A DNA stretch of 64,000 bases from Solirubrobacter sp963792915 (GCA_963792915.1 CAWBYD010000008.1:868001-932000), one strand, 5' to 3'. Shown: positions 1 through 8,440, counted from the stretch's first letter. Notes: a model not told the origin generated them from the sequence alone. Program-made: numbers and translations.

Positions 1-1
1 G

Positions 2-514
2 CTCATGTGTTACGCCAACCCGCTGCTGGCGCGCGGGCCGGAGCGCTTCGCCGACGAGCTCGCCGCGCGCGGCATCAGCGGGCTGATCGTGCCCGATCTG
101 CCGCTCGAGGAGGCGGGCGCCGTCCTGGACGCCTGCGATGCCGCCGGCGTCGCGCTGGTGCCGCTCGTCGCGCCCACCACGCCCGACTCCCGACTCGCCG
201 CGATCGGACGAAATGCGCGTGGATTTGTCTACACGGTCTCGGTGACCGGGACGACCGGCGAGCGCGCGTCCAACACCACCGACATGAGCGTGCTGCTGAC
301 CCGTGTGAAGGCCCACTGCGACGTGCCGGTGGCGCTCGGCTTCGGGATCTCGACGGGCGCCCAGGCGGCGGCCGCCGCGGCCGCCGGAGCGGACGGCGTG
401 ATCGTCGGCTCGCGGCTCGTGCGCGCGGTCGCCGAGGCGGCCGACGCAGGCGCGGATCCCGCCTCCGCCGCGGGTTCCGTGGTCGTCGAGCTGGCGGGCG
501 CGCTGGTCCGCTAG
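2..514 (+). CDS. trpA: Tryptophan synthase alpha chain, 5' end outside window
   Basis: The alpha subunit of tryptophan synthase cleaves indole-3-glycerol phosphate to indole and glyceraldehyde-3-phosphate, then channels indole to TrpB. The open frame runs into the window edge, so roughly the first 90-100 residues are missing. What remains carries the family's YxNP-like segment (CYANPLLARGPERF), the loop IVPDLPLEEA, the segment VTGTTGER near the phosphate-binding region, and GFGISTGAQ followed by a GVIVGSRLVRAV phosphate-binding end. The ATG at 5 is internal. In mycobacteria trpA lies upstream of polA-rpsA-coaE-uvrB-uvrA, the same order as here. Confidence 0.95.
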   Translation, partial: LMCYANPLLARGPERFADELAARGISGLIVPDLPLEEAGAVLDACDAAGVALVPLVAPTTPDSRLAAIGRNARGFVYTVSVTGTTGERASNTTDMSVLLTRVKAHCDVPVALGFGISTGAQAAAAAAAGADGVIVGSRLVRAVAEAADAGADPASAAGSVVVELAGALVR

Positions 515-526
515 CCTTCGCGCGTC

Positions 527-700
527 ATGGGCATCCTGATCACCACGATCCTCAGCCTCGCGCTCTGGATCGTCCTTTGGGCCATCAATTTCAAGTCGAT
601 CGACGGCTTCATCATCGCGATGCTGATCATCCTGTTCGCGGTCACGCTGCGGCTCGTGACGCCCCATCTTCCGGGCTCAAGCCCGGACTCCGACGAATAG
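527..700 (+). CDS. Small hydrophobic membrane protein (57 aa)
   Basis: This 57-residue frame starts at an ATG 12 bases after the trpA stop, so it is probably co-transcribed with trpA. It is almost entirely hydrophobic: residues 2-20 form one membrane segment, a short NFKSIDG turn follows, and residues 28-45 form a second, giving a hairpin with a short polar tail ending in SPDSDE. The layout resembles actinobacterial two-helix proteins of unknown role (DUF6458-like), but I cannot confirm membership. Codon use matches the neighbours. The last codons lie in inverted repeats (671-686 and 689-705) that could serve as the trpA transcript end. Function unknown. Confidence 0.6.
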   Translation: MGILITTILSLALWIVLWAINFKSIDGFIIAMLIILFAVTLRLVTPHLPGSSPDSDE

Positions 701-746
701 TCGGACCTTCCGGTAGCCCCACTCGCCGGTTCGCACACTCTCGGAC

Positions 747-764
747 GTCCGCCTACTGGCGGAC
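747..764. terminator. 7-bp perfect hairpin after the trpA unit
   Basis: GTCCGCC and GGCGGAC form a perfect 7-bp stem around a TACT loop between the small membrane protein and livJ. No T-run follows, so it may be a weak terminator of the trpA transcript or a regulator site just upstream of the liv promoter. Confidence 0.4.
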
Positions 765-771
765 TAGGCTG

Positions 772-801
772 TTGCACGCGTGAACTGGGCGTGCGTAGAA
801 T
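772..801 (+). promoter_or_regulatory. Putative sigma-70-type promoter of the liv operon
   Basis: TTGCAC (772-777) and TAGAAT (796-801) are separated by 18 bases and match -35 and -10 elements. Transcription would begin near 808 and leave a leader of about 30 bases before the livJ Shine-Dalgarno sequence. Seen by eye only. Confidence 0.5.
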
Positions 802-837
802 CGCCGCCCGAATACGAGCCTCATGAGGAGGGGTTCC

Positions 838-2103
838 TTGCAAACAAAGTGGATGGCCGGCGGCTGCCTGGCGGCAGTGCTTGCGATCGGCGTAGCTGCC
901 TGCGGCAGCGACAAGACCGACAACAGCAGCAGCAGCAAGAGCAGCTCGACCGCGGGCAAGACGATGACGATCTACTCGTCCGTCCCGCTGCAGGGCGCCT
1001 CCCGCGTCCAGACCGAGGCGCTCGTCAACGGCGCCAAGCTCGCCCTCGAGCAGGCCGGTGGTAAGGCCGGCAGCATCAAGATCAACTACAAGCCGCTCGA
1101 CGACTCCACGGCGCAGGCCGGCTCGTGGACTCCTGAGGCGACCTCCGGCAACGCGCTGAAGGCGGCCCAGGACAGCTCGACCGCGGCGTACATCGGCGAG
1201 TTCAACTCGGGCGCGAGCAAGGTCTCGATCCCGATCCTGAGCGAGGCCGGCGTCCCGCAGATCTCCCCGGCCAACACGTACGTGGGCCTGACCACGAACG
1301 ACCCCGGCTCCGAAGCCGGCGAGCCGGAGAAGTACTACCCGACGGGCAACCGCACGTACGTGCGGATCGTCCCCAAGGACACGATCCAGGCCGCGGCCCT
1401 CGTCACACTGATGAAGCAGGACGGCTGCACCAAGGTCGCCGAGACCAACGACAAGGAGGTCTACGGCGCGGGTCTGGCCAAGGTCGTCGGGCTCGCCGCC
1501 AAGACGGCGGGGCTCACGATCCTTTCCAACGACGCGATCGACAAGAACGCGCCGAACTACCGCTCGCTCGCCCAGAAGGCCAAGGCCGCCGGCGCGGACT
1601 GCTTCCTGTACGACGGCATCACCGCCAACAACGCGGTGCAGCTCTACAAGGACTTCGCCGCGGCGCTGCCGACCGCGAAGCTCTACGGCCCGGACGGCGT
1701 CGCCGAGACCGGCTTCGTCTCCGAGAAGGACGGCGGCATCCCGAAGGCGCTCGACTCGCGCGTGAAGGTGACGGTCGCCACGCTGTCCCCGGACCAGTAC
1801 CCGCCGGCCGGCCAGGAGTTCTTCAAGGCCTTCACCCAGAAGTACGGCGTGGCCAACCCGGATCCGTACGCGATCTACGGCTATGAGGCCATGTCGCTCG
1901 CGCTGGACGCCATCAAGCGCTCCGGCACGGGCAAGAAGGAGGACATCGTCAAGGCGCTGTTCGCGACCAAGGACCGCCAGAGCGTGCTCGGCACCTACTC
2001 GATCGACAAGAACGGCGACACCACGCTCACCGACTACGGCGTCTACGCCATCAAGGACGGCGAGCTCGCGTTCGACCAGACGATCAAGGCGCAGACCCAC
2101 TAG
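838..2103 (+). CDS. livJ: Branched-chain amino-acid/amide ABC transporter substrate-binding lipoprotein
   Basis: A periplasmic-binding-protein type I (Peripla_BP_6) lipoprotein that captures branched-chain amino acids, amides or similar compounds for LivHMGF. I chose the TTG at 838 because AGGAGG (826-831) sits six bases before it; an in-frame ATG at 823 precedes that ribosome site and would leave it inside the gene. From the TTG the protein begins with a basic stretch, a hydrophobic helix and a lipobox ending VAAC, then a Ser-rich linker. MTIYSSVPLQGASR starts the mature fold, and SVLGTYSIDKNGDTT is a typical family C-terminal strand. First gene of the operon, followed by a strong hairpin. 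The exact substrate cannot be told from sequence. Confidence 0.92.
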   Translation: MQTKWMAGGCLAAVLAIGVAACGSDKTDNSSSSKSSSTAGKTMTIYSSVPLQGASRVQTEALVNGAKLALEQAGGKAGSIKINYKPLDDSTAQAGSWTPEATSGNALKAAQDSSTAAYIGEFNSGASKVSIPILSEAGVPQISPANTYVGLTTNDPGSEAGEPEKYYPTGNRTYVRIVPKDTIQAAALVTLMKQDGCTKVAETNDKEVYGAGLAKVVGLAAKTAGLTILSNDAIDKNAPNYRSLAQKAKAAGADCFLYDGITANNAVQLYKDFAAALPTAKLYGPDGVAETGFVSEKDGGIPKALDSRVKVTVATLSPDQYPPAGQEFFKAFTQKYGVANPDPYAIYGYEAMSLALDAIKRSGTGKKEDIVKALFATKDRQSVLGTYSIDKNGDTTLTDYGVYAIKDGELAFDQTIKAQTH

Positions 2104-2130
2104 GGACGCGCCGCCGTTAGGCGTATGCTC

Positions 2131-2159
2131 GGCCGGGGGCGGGAGTCCCGCCCCCGGCC
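2131..2159. terminator. 14-bp perfect stem between livJ and livH
   Basis: GGCCGGGGGCGGGA and its exact complement flank a single base, forming an extremely GC-rich stem 27 bases after livJ. There is no T-run. Such hairpins behind binding-protein genes commonly stabilise the upstream message and reduce read-through, which gives more binding protein than permease. That role is inferred here. Confidence 0.65.
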
Positions 2160-2189
2160 AGTTGCCTTTCCCGGACCCCGGACACACCC

Positions 2190-3245
2190 ATGGAAGCCGC
2201 CAGCATTCCCACCGGCCCGCCTGCGTCGCAGCGGATCCGCGCGTTCATCTCCACGTACGGCCTGCTGGCCGTGCTGCTCGCCCTGCCGGTCATCTTCGCG
2301 ATCCAAGACCTGAGCGATCAGGGCGATCTCACACGGCTGGGTGCGAACATCGTCGCCGGGATCTCCAACGGCGCCATCTGGGCGCTGGTGGCGATCGGCT
2401 ACACGCTCGTCTACGGCATCGTCGAGCTGATCAACTTCGCCCACGGCGAGGTCTTCATGATCGGCTCGTTCATCTCCGCCTCGTTCTTCGCCACGATCGG
2501 CTTGCACCAGGGTGCCAGCGCGATCGTCCTGTTCTTCGGGCTCTTCCTCACGCTGATCCTCGCGATGCTGGGCTCCGGGGTACTGAACGTGATGATCGAG
2601 CGGGTGGCCTACCGGCCATTGCGCTCGGCGCCCAAGCTGGCACCGCTGATCACCGCCGTCGGGATGTCGTTCATCCTGCAGAACGTCGGCCTGCTCTGGA
2701 AGGGCGGCAACCAGCAGAACGTGCCGGACCTGATCCACGCCCAGCACGACCTCTTCAACATCTTCGGCGTGGCCGTCGGCAACGACGACCTGCTGTCGGT
2801 CGGGGTCACGATCCCCCTGCTGATCGTGATGACCACGTTCATCGGGCGCTCGCGCCTCGGCAAGGCGATGCGCGCCACGGCGCAGGACCCTGAGGCCGCG
2901 CGGCTGATGGGCATCAACGTGGACACGACGATCTCGCTCACGTTCCTGCTCGGCGGTATGCTCGCCGGCGCGGCGGGCCTGATCTACGCGCTCTACCAGA
3001 CGACGATCTGGTACTTCCAGGGCTTCACGGGCGGCCTGGTCGCGTTCACCGCCGCGGTCATGGGCGGCATCGGCAACCTGCGCGGCGCCGTGGTGGGCGG
3101 CCTGATCATCGGCTGCATCCAGCAGATGTCGGACAACCGGATCGGAACCGAGTGGACGCCGGCGATCGTGTTCGGCTATCTGGTGCTGATCATGGTCTTC
3201 AAGCCGTCGGGCCTGCTCGGCGAGCAGACGAGGGACGCAGGATGA
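2190..3245 (+). CDS. livH: Branched-chain amino-acid ABC transporter permease LivH
   Basis: A 351-residue inner-membrane permease of the LivH family, one half of the channel for the substrate delivered by LivJ. It has a long N-terminal helix (about residues 20-36), then the hallmark start of the family fold (GISNGAIWALVAIGYTLVYG) and the ELINFAHGEVFMIG segment, and ends with the conserved VFGYLVLIMVFKPSGLLGE block. The EAARLMGINVDTT segment is the cytoplasmic EAA-like loop that contacts the ATPases. Its stop overlaps the livM start in ATGA. Confidence 0.95.
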   Translation: MEAASIPTGPPASQRIRAFISTYGLLAVLLALPVIFAIQDLSDQGDLTRLGANIVAGISNGAIWALVAIGYTLVYGIVELINFAHGEVFMIGSFISASFFATIGLHQGASAIVLFFGLFLTLILAMLGSGVLNVMIERVAYRPLRSAPKLAPLITAVGMSFILQNVGLLWKGGNQQNVPDLIHAQHDLFNIFGVAVGNDDLLSVGVTIPLLIVMTTFIGRSRLGKAMRATAQDPEAARLMGINVDTTISLTFLLGGMLAGAAGLIYALYQTTIWYFQGFTGGLVAFTAAVMGGIGNLRGAVVGGLIIGCIQQMSDNRIGTEWTPAIVFGYLVLIMVFKPSGLLGEQTRDAG

Positions 3246-4429
3246 CGACGACCGCCGCACCCCCCGAGGCCCCCACGGCCGAGCGCAAGCGCGGCATCGA
3301 GCTGCCGCCCTGGTTCGAGAAGGCGATGGTGCCGGTCGTGCTGGCGCTGGCGGCGCTGCTGCCGCTGTTCACGGACAACAACGCCTTCCTGCAGGACTGC
3401 ACGGTCGCGCTCGCCTACGTGGTGATGGCGCTCGGGCTGAACATCGTGGTCGGCTTCGCCGGCCTGCTGGACCTCGGCTACGTCGCGTTCTTCGCGTTCG
3501 GCGCCTACACCGTCGGCTGGTTCGGCTCGACGTTCTTCTCGAACATCAACAACCAGAAGGGCATCCACATCGGGGTCGGCATCCCGGCCAGCCTGGAGCC
3601 CGGCATCCACCTGAACTTCCTGCTGCTGATGGTCGTCGCGGTGATCATCACGGCGATCGCCGGCATAATCATCGGCCTGCCGACGCTGCGCCTGCGCGGC
3701 GACTACATCGCGATCGTGACGCTCGCGTTCGGCGAGATCATCGGCCGCTTCGCGATCAACGGCGACGACATCCACATCCGCGGGCAGCAGCTGACGGCCG
3801 GCCTGCAGGGCATCTCGCCCGTCGACAAGATCCAGCTGCCGGGGATGAAGGTCTTCCCCCTGATCAACAAACAGAACTGGTACTGGTTCGCGCTCGTGCT
3901 GGTCGCGTTCGTGCTGTTCGTGAACTTCCGGCTGCGCGACTCGCGCATGGGCCGCGCCTGGATCGCGCTGCGCGAGGACGAGATCGCGGCGGTCGCGATG
4001 GGCGTCCCGGCGGTCAAGACGAAGCTCATGGCCTACGCGAGCGGCGCGGCGTTCGGCGGCATCTCCGGCGCCTTCCTGGCCTCGCTGCTGCAGACCGTCA
4101 ACGCCGATCAGTTCAAGTTCTCGTTCTCGATCCTGGTGCTCGGCATGATCATCCTCGGCGGCCTGGGCAGCATCTGGGGCTGTGTGCTGGGCGCGCTGCT
4201 GCTGTCGTTCATCAACAACACGCTGATCCCCGACGTCATCAACGACTTCCCGAGCAAGGTCGGCCTGAACTTCGACATGACCTCGATCACCTACGCGATC
4301 TACGGCTTCCTGCTCGTGATGATGATGATCCTGCGCCCGCAGGGATTGATCCCCGAGCGCCGGCACAAGATGGAGCTGGCCGAAGGCGCGGAGACGACCG
4401 ACGACAACCTCTACACGGCACGGGCATGA
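3242..4429 (+). CDS. livM: Branched-chain amino-acid ABC transporter permease LivM
   Basis: The second permease subunit, 395 residues. The ATG at 3242 overlaps the livH stop by four bases; an upstream in-frame ATG at 3152 lies inside livH and would add residues unlike the family. After a polar N-terminus (about 30 residues) come multiple membrane helices, the hallmark ALGLNIVVGFAGLLDLGYVAFFAFGAY, a PTLRLRGDYIAIVTLAFGEI loop and the EDEIAAVAMGV coupling helix. It pairs with LivH and overlaps livG by ATGA. Confidence 0.95.
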   Translation: MTTTAAPPEAPTAERKRGIELPPWFEKAMVPVVLALAALLPLFTDNNAFLQDCTVALAYVVMALGLNIVVGFAGLLDLGYVAFFAFGAYTVGWFGSTFFSNINNQKGIHIGVGIPASLEPGIHLNFLLLMVVAVIITAIAGIIIGLPTLRLRGDYIAIVTLAFGEIIGRFAINGDDIHIRGQQLTAGLQGISPVDKIQLPGMKVFPLINKQNWYWFALVLVAFVLFVNFRLRDSRMGRAWIALREDEIAAVAMGVPAVKTKLMAYASGAAFGGISGAFLASLLQTVNADQFKFSFSILVLGMIILGGLGSIWGCVLGALLLSFINNTLIPDVINDFPSKVGLNFDMTSITYAIYGFLLVMMMILRPQGLIPERRHKMELAEGAETTDDNLYTARA

Positions 4430-5250
4430 GCGCGACCCAGAGCCCCAAGCCCGCCTCGTCGCTGAGCAACCCGGCGATTCTCGAAGCGGTCTCGATCACC
4501 AAGCAATTCGGCGGCCTGACCGCCGTCAGCGACGTCTCGTTCTCGCTGCCCGAGCGCTCGATCGTCTCGATCATCGGGCCCAACGGCGCCGGCAAGACGA
4601 CGTTCTTCAACATCCTCACCGGGTTCTACCGGCCGACGCTCGGCACGATCGGGTTCGGTGAGCGCAACATCACCGGCGCGCGCCCGGACGTCGTGATGAA
4701 GGTCGGGATGGCGCGGACGTTCCAGAACATCCGCCTGTTCGCGACGATGACGGCGGTCGAGAACGTGATGATCGGCGAGCATTCGCGCATGCACGCGGGC
4801 CTCGTCGGCTCGATCCTGCGCACCCCGCGGGTGCGTCGCGAGGAGCGCGAGGTGCGCGAGCGCGCCCACGCGGAGCTCGAGTACGTCGGCATCAAGTCGC
4901 GCTGGCACGACCAGGTCGCGGTCAACCTGTCCTACGGCGACCAGCGCCGCGTGGAGATCGCGCGCGCGCTGGCGTCGGACCCGAAGGTGCTGCTGCTGGA
5001 CGAGCCGACCGCGGGGATGAACCCGCAGGAGTCGGCCGCGCTGACGCAGTTCATGCGCCAGCTGCGCGAGGAGCGGGGGATGACGATCCTGCTCATCGAG
5101 CACGACATGAAGGTCGTCATGGGCGTGTCCGAGCGCGTGACCGTGCTCGACCACGGCGAGAAGATCGCCGAGGGCCTGCCGGCCGACGTGCGGGCGGACC
5201 CGCGCGTGGTCGAGGCTTACCTCGGCAAGTCGGCCTCGGTGGAGGGCTAG
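4426..5250 (+). CDS. livG: Branched-chain amino-acid ABC transporter ATPase LivG
   Basis: A 274-residue ATPase of the LivG subfamily that powers import. Walker A is GPNGAGKTT, the signature is the variant LSYGDQRRVEIARAL (LSYG in place of LSGG, normal for LivG), and Walker B is VLLLDEPTAGMNP, followed by the H-loop LLIEHDMKVVM. The last 25 residues, GLPADVRADPRVVEAYLG, are the usual LivG tail. Overlaps livM and is four bases before livF. Confidence 0.95.
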   Translation: MSATQSPKPASSLSNPAILEAVSITKQFGGLTAVSDVSFSLPERSIVSIIGPNGAGKTTFFNILTGFYRPTLGTIGFGERNITGARPDVVMKVGMARTFQNIRLFATMTAVENVMIGEHSRMHAGLVGSILRTPRVRREEREVRERAHAELEYVGIKSRWHDQVAVNLSYGDQRRVEIARALASDPKVLLLDEPTAGMNPQESAALTQFMRQLREERGMTILLIEHDMKVVMGVSERVTVLDHGEKIAEGLPADVRADPRVVEAYLGKSASVEG

Positions 5251-5254
5251 AGCG

Positions 5255-5965
5255 ATGGCGTTCCTCGAAGTCGAGAACATCAAGACCTACTACGGCAACA
5301 TCCAGGCGCTCAAGGGCATCTCGCTGGAGGTCGAAGAGGGCGAGTGCGTCACGCTGATCGGCTCCAACGGGGCCGGGAAGTCGACGACGCTGCGCTCGAT
5401 CTCGGGCCTCACGCCGCCGCGTTCGGGCTCGATCCGGCTCGGCGGGCACGAGATCTCGATGATGCCGCCGCAGGAGATCGTGGGGCTCGGCATCTGCCAG
5501 TCGCCCGAGGGCCGCAAGTGCTTCTCGCGCATGACCGTGCGCGAGAACCTCGAGCTCGGCGCCTACCTGCGGCGCGACCACCAGGGCATCCAGTCCGACC
5601 TCGAGCGCGTGTTCACGCTGTTCCCGCGCCTGGACGAGCGCCAGTCGCAGAAGGCCGGCACGATGTCGGGCGGCGAGCAGCAGATGCTCGCGATCGGCCG
5701 GGCGATGATGGGCCGCCCGAAGATCCTGCTGCTCGACGAGCCCTCGATGGGGATCTCTCCGGTGCTCACCGAGCGCATCTACGAGACGATCCACGAGATC
5801 AACCAGCAGGGCACGACGATCCTGCTGGTCGAGCAGAACGCGAACTTCGCGCTCGACGTCTCCAAGCGCGCGTACGTGCTGGAGACGGGCAAGGTCGTGA
5901 TGTCCGACAGTTCGGACGCGCTCCGGACCAACCCCGAAGTCCAGAAGGCCTACCTCGGAACATGA
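5255..5965 (+). CDS. livF: Branched-chain amino-acid ABC transporter ATPase LivF
   Basis: The second ATPase subunit, 236 residues and full length for LivF. Walker A is GSNGAGKST, the signature is MSGGEQQMLAIGRAMM, and Walker B is ILLLDEPSMGISP; GICQSPEGRKCFSRMTVRENL is the LivF-specific segment. It forms a heterodimer with LivG under LivH/LivM. Its stop overlaps the next start in ATGA, so the small gene after it belongs to the same transcript. Confidence 0.95.
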   Translation: MAFLEVENIKTYYGNIQALKGISLEVEEGECVTLIGSNGAGKSTTLRSISGLTPPRSGSIRLGGHEISMMPPQEIVGLGICQSPEGRKCFSRMTVRENLELGAYLRRDHQGIQSDLERVFTLFPRLDERQSQKAGTMSGGEQQMLAIGRAMMGRPKILLLDEPSMGISPVLTERIYETIHEINQQGTTILLVEQNANFALDVSKRAYVLETGKVVMSDSSDALRTNPEVQKAYLGT

Positions 5966-6198
5966 CCCCGCTCGCGCTCACGCCGTCGTACCCGCTGTGG
6001 TTCATGTACCTCTGGCTGGTGTCGGCGATCATCGGCTCCTACCTCTCGAATCGCAAGGGCTACGGGGATAAGCCGGGCCTGGCGACGGGCCTCTTCCTGT
6101 CCGCGCTGGCGATCCCGATCTGGCTCGTGTGGCCCGCCCGGCCGGAGTCCAAGTGGAAGAAGATCGGGATGTTCGGGAGCGAGAAGAAGACGCCGTAG
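5962..6198 (+). CDS. Small membrane protein at the end of the liv operon (78 aa)
   Basis: A 78-residue frame whose ATG overlaps the livF stop (ATGA), so it is translationally coupled to the transporter. Residues 10-27 and 38-56 form two membrane helices joined by a basic NRKGYGDKPG loop, followed by a Lys-rich tail (KWKKIGMFGSEKKTP). I do not recognise the family. Coupling suggests an accessory or stabilising subunit of the Liv permease, but that is inference; it could also be an unrelated hitchhiker. Confidence 0.7.
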   Translation: MTPLALTPSYPLWFMYLWLVSAIIGSYLSNRKGYGDKPGLATGLFLSALAIPIWLVWPARPESKWKKIGMFGSEKKTP

Positions 6199-6214
6199 GG
6201 AGAGGCGCTGCGGC

Positions 6215-6820
6215 TCAGCCCACCGGGCGGATGTCGTCCGTCCAGGCGCGTCCGTCCCACCAGCGCAGGGTCCCGTTGCCCTGGTCATACCAGCCCGCGG
6301 CGGGCCCGCTCTGCGCCGCGGGCTGCCGCGGCTGCTGGTGGGCCTGCTGCGGCGGCTGGTAGGCCGGCTGCTGCTGCTGATAGGCCTGCTGGGGCGCCTG
6401 CCCGCCGCCACCGACGCTCGAGGTCGCTGAGCGCAGCGCCTCGCCGAGCCGCGGATCGGCCTCCACGCCGCCCGTGGCGAGCCCGACGCCGGTCGCGCCG
6501 GCGGCCGCCACCAGGAACAGCCACGCGACGATCGCCAGCCCGGAGTGGATCGCCTCGAAGCCGACGGGGAAGTAGCTGCCCGCGAGCGTCCCGCACACGA
6601 ACAGCGCCGCGGCGTCGAGCGCGCGCAGCGGCCGGATCAGCCCGGCAACGCCGAGCCCGATCAGCGCGACGCTGCCGAGCGCGCCCGCGATCTGGGTCTG
6701 GTCGTAGAGCTTGTAGTCGCTCACGAACGCCGCGACGAGCGAGAACAGCCCGACGGGCAACAGGGCGATCCGGCCGGCGGTGGCGACGGTCCCGATCGCC
6801 TGCTTGGTGCGCTCGTCCAT
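6215..6820 (-). CDS. Membrane protein with C-terminal DUF2510-like domain
   Basis: A 201-residue protein with four predicted membrane helices (about residues 16-34, 42-62, 68-88 and 95-118), a long Gln/Pro-rich linker built of short QQAYQQQQ-type runs, and a C-terminal block AAGWYDQGNGTLRWWDGRAWTD. That block matches the actinobacterial DUF2510 pattern (GWYxD...LRxWDGxxWT). Such domains often end small membrane proteins of unknown role. It converges on the liv operon with only 16 bases between and lies 21 bases behind the TIGR01777 gene, probably in its transcript. Confidence 0.8.
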   Translation of the reverse strand: MDERTKQAIGTVATAGRIALLPVGLFSLVAAFVSDYKLYDQTQIAGALGSVALIGLGVAGLIRPLRALDAAALFVCGTLAGSYFPVGFEAIHSGLAIVAWLFLVAAAGATGVGLATGGVEADPRLGEALRSATSSVGGGGQAPQQAYQQQQPAYQPPQQAHQQPRQPAAQSGPAAGWYDQGNGTLRWWDGRAWTDDIRPVG

Positions 6821-6841
6821 GAGCGCGCACGGTACCAGCGT

Positions 6842-7723
6842 TCAAGCCAGCGCGGACCGGAGCGCCTCGTCGAGATCGGGGTGCCGGAAGGCGTAGCCGA
6901 GCGCGAGCGCCCGGCGCGGAACGGCGCGCTGCCCGCCGGTCACGATCTCGGCCATGTCGCCATACAGCAGGCGGATGGCGGCGCCCGGGATCGGGGCGAT
7001 CGCCGGGCGGTGCAGAGCGCGGCCGAGGGCCTTGGAGAAGGCCTTGTTGGTCACCGGCTCGGGCGCCGCCGCGTTGACGGGGCCGCTCCAGTCGCGGCCG
7101 TCGAGCGCGGCGAGGTAGATCCCGACGACGTCGTCGACGTGGATCCACGGCATGTACTGGGCGCCGCCCGCGACCGGGCCGCCCACCCCGAGCCGGAACG
7201 GCAGCAGCATCTTCGACAGCGCGCCGCCGCTCGCGTCCAGCACCACGCCCGTCCTGACGCGCACGACGCGCACGCCGAGCGCCTCCGCCCGCTCGGCCTC
7301 CTGCTCCCACGCGATGCACACCTGGGCAAGGAAGTCACGCCCGGCGGGCGCGTCCTCGTCGAGCCGCTCGTCCTCGCGCGCGCCGTAGAAGCCGACCGCG
7401 GAGGCGCTCACGAGCGTGCGCGGACGCTCGCCGGCCTGCTCGATGCCGGCCACCAGGTTGCGCGTGCCGAGCTCGCGCGACTCGCGGATGCGCCGGCGCG
7501 CGTCCTCGCTCCAGCGCTGGGCGACGTTCTCGCCCGCCAGGTGCACGACCGCGTCACGACCGTCGAGCGCGCCGGCGGGAGCGGGTCCGGCGAGCGGGTC
7601 CCAGCCGACGGCGCCGGCCGTGGGTGAGCGCGACAGCACGGTGACGTCGTCTCCGCGCGAAGTGAGCTCGCGTACGAGGCGCGAGCCGATCAGCCCGCCG
7701 GCTCCGGTGATGGTGAGGCGCAT
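6842..7723 (-). CDS. TIGR01777-family NAD(P)-dependent epimerase-like protein
   Basis: A 293-residue extended-SDR protein of the TIGR01777 (YfcH-like) family, whose reaction is not established. It has the Rossmann motif TGAGGLIGSRLV at the N-terminus and the family's typical DAVVHLAGENVAQRW. SASAVGFYGAREDERLDE carries the active-site region, with Tyr in FYG instead of a classical YxxxK. MPWIHVDDVVGIYLAAL and GPVNAAAPEPVTNKAF are also family blocks. The full length is present. It sits between the truncated malic enzyme upstream and the DUF2510-like gene downstream, all on the minus strand. Confidence 0.9.
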   Translation of the reverse strand: MRLTITGAGGLIGSRLVRELTSRGDDVTVLSRSPTAGAVGWDPLAGPAPAGALDGRDAVVHLAGENVAQRWSEDARRRIRESRELGTRNLVAGIEQAGERPRTLVSASAVGFYGAREDERLDEDAPAGRDFLAQVCIAWEQEAERAEALGVRVVRVRTGVVLDASGGALSKMLLPFRLGVGGPVAGGAQYMPWIHVDDVVGIYLAALDGRDWSGPVNAAAPEPVTNKAFSKALGRALHRPAIAPIPGAAIRLLYGDMAEIVTGGQRAVPRRALALGYAFRHPDLDEALRSALA

Positions 7724-7744
7724 TGGAAGGTCTACGGGCGCGCG

Positions 7745-8440
7745 TCACGGACGGATCGCGCGGAACTCCTCGGTCTCCCCGGGTGAGTAGCCGATCTCCG
7801 AGCCGGTCGCGACCGCGGCGCCCTCGCGCTTGGCCTGGTCGGCGACGGCCACGGCATGCGCGACGTCGCGGTTGAAGACCGACGAAACGATCTGGTTCGG
7901 GTAGTCGCTGCGGCCGGTCGCGATCACGCGGGCGTACGGCGCGGCCTCCTCGGGCGTGACCTCCGGCGTCGGGTTGGCCATCGCGAACACCATCGCGTCG
8001 CGGTTCATGCGCGCGAGCGCGGCGGGCGGCATCACGCGCGCGCCGGAGAGGCCGATGAAGAGGTCGGCGCCGTCGATCACGTCGGCGGGCGCGCCGGCGC
8101 GCCTGTCCGGGTTCGTGGCTTCGGCGAACCAGCGCTTCATGCCGGGCATGCTGCCGTCGAGGTAGTCGGCGCGGGTGGTGTGCAGGGCGCCCTTGGAGTC
8201 GCAGCCGATGACGTGCGTGACCCCGGCGGAGAGAAGGATCTTCGCGACCGCGATGCCGGCCGCGCCGAGCCCGACGATCAGCACGCGCAGATCGGTGAGC
8301 GCATCGGCGTCGACGAGGTCGACGGACCCGATGCTCCCGCCCGCGTCGCCGATCGCCGTCGCGACGCGGCCCAGCATGCCGGGCCGGTGGTCGATCTCGA
8401 CCCTCAGGATGATCGAGTACTGTGCGGAGACGGGTGCCAT
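7745..8440 (-). CDS. NAD-dependent malic enzyme with the central catalytic domain missing
   Basis: Residues 1-45 match the start of the ACT-type regulatory domain of actinobacterial malic enzymes (YSIILRVEIDHRPGMLGRV). From residue 46 the protein jumps directly into the NAD-binding domain (LRVLIVGLGAAGIAVAKILL, GLSGARVMPPAAL, FAMANPTPEV). The rest of the ACT domain and the whole malic N-terminal catalytic domain, with its Tyr and Lys catalytic residues and metal ligands, are absent. A normal member is about 460-480 residues; this one is 231. The frame is preserved across the junction (about 8303-8310). As written it could not decarboxylate malate. It is either a real in-frame deletion or an assembly collapse. 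The remaining parts show normal conservation. Confidence 0.75.
   Translation of the reverse strand: MAPVSAQYSIILRVEIDHRPGMLGRVATAIGDAGGSIGSVDLVDADALTDLRVLIVGLGAAGIAVAKILLSAGVTHVIGCDSKGALHTTRADYLDGSMPGMKRWFAEATNPDRRAGAPADVIDGADLFIGLSGARVMPPAALARMNRDAMVFAMANPTPEVTPEEAAPYARVIATGRSDYPNQIVSSVFNRDVAHAVAVADQAKREGAAVATGSEIGYSPGETEEFRAIRP

Noticed and set aside
671..705. Two small hairpins as a trp attenuator
   Set aside because: They lie at the end of the trpA unit, not before trp genes, and have no leader peptide with Trp codons.
511..3260. Long minus-strand frames opposite livJ and livH
   Set aside because: Composition is shadow-like, no ribosome sites are evident, and the plus strand encodes obvious transporter proteins.
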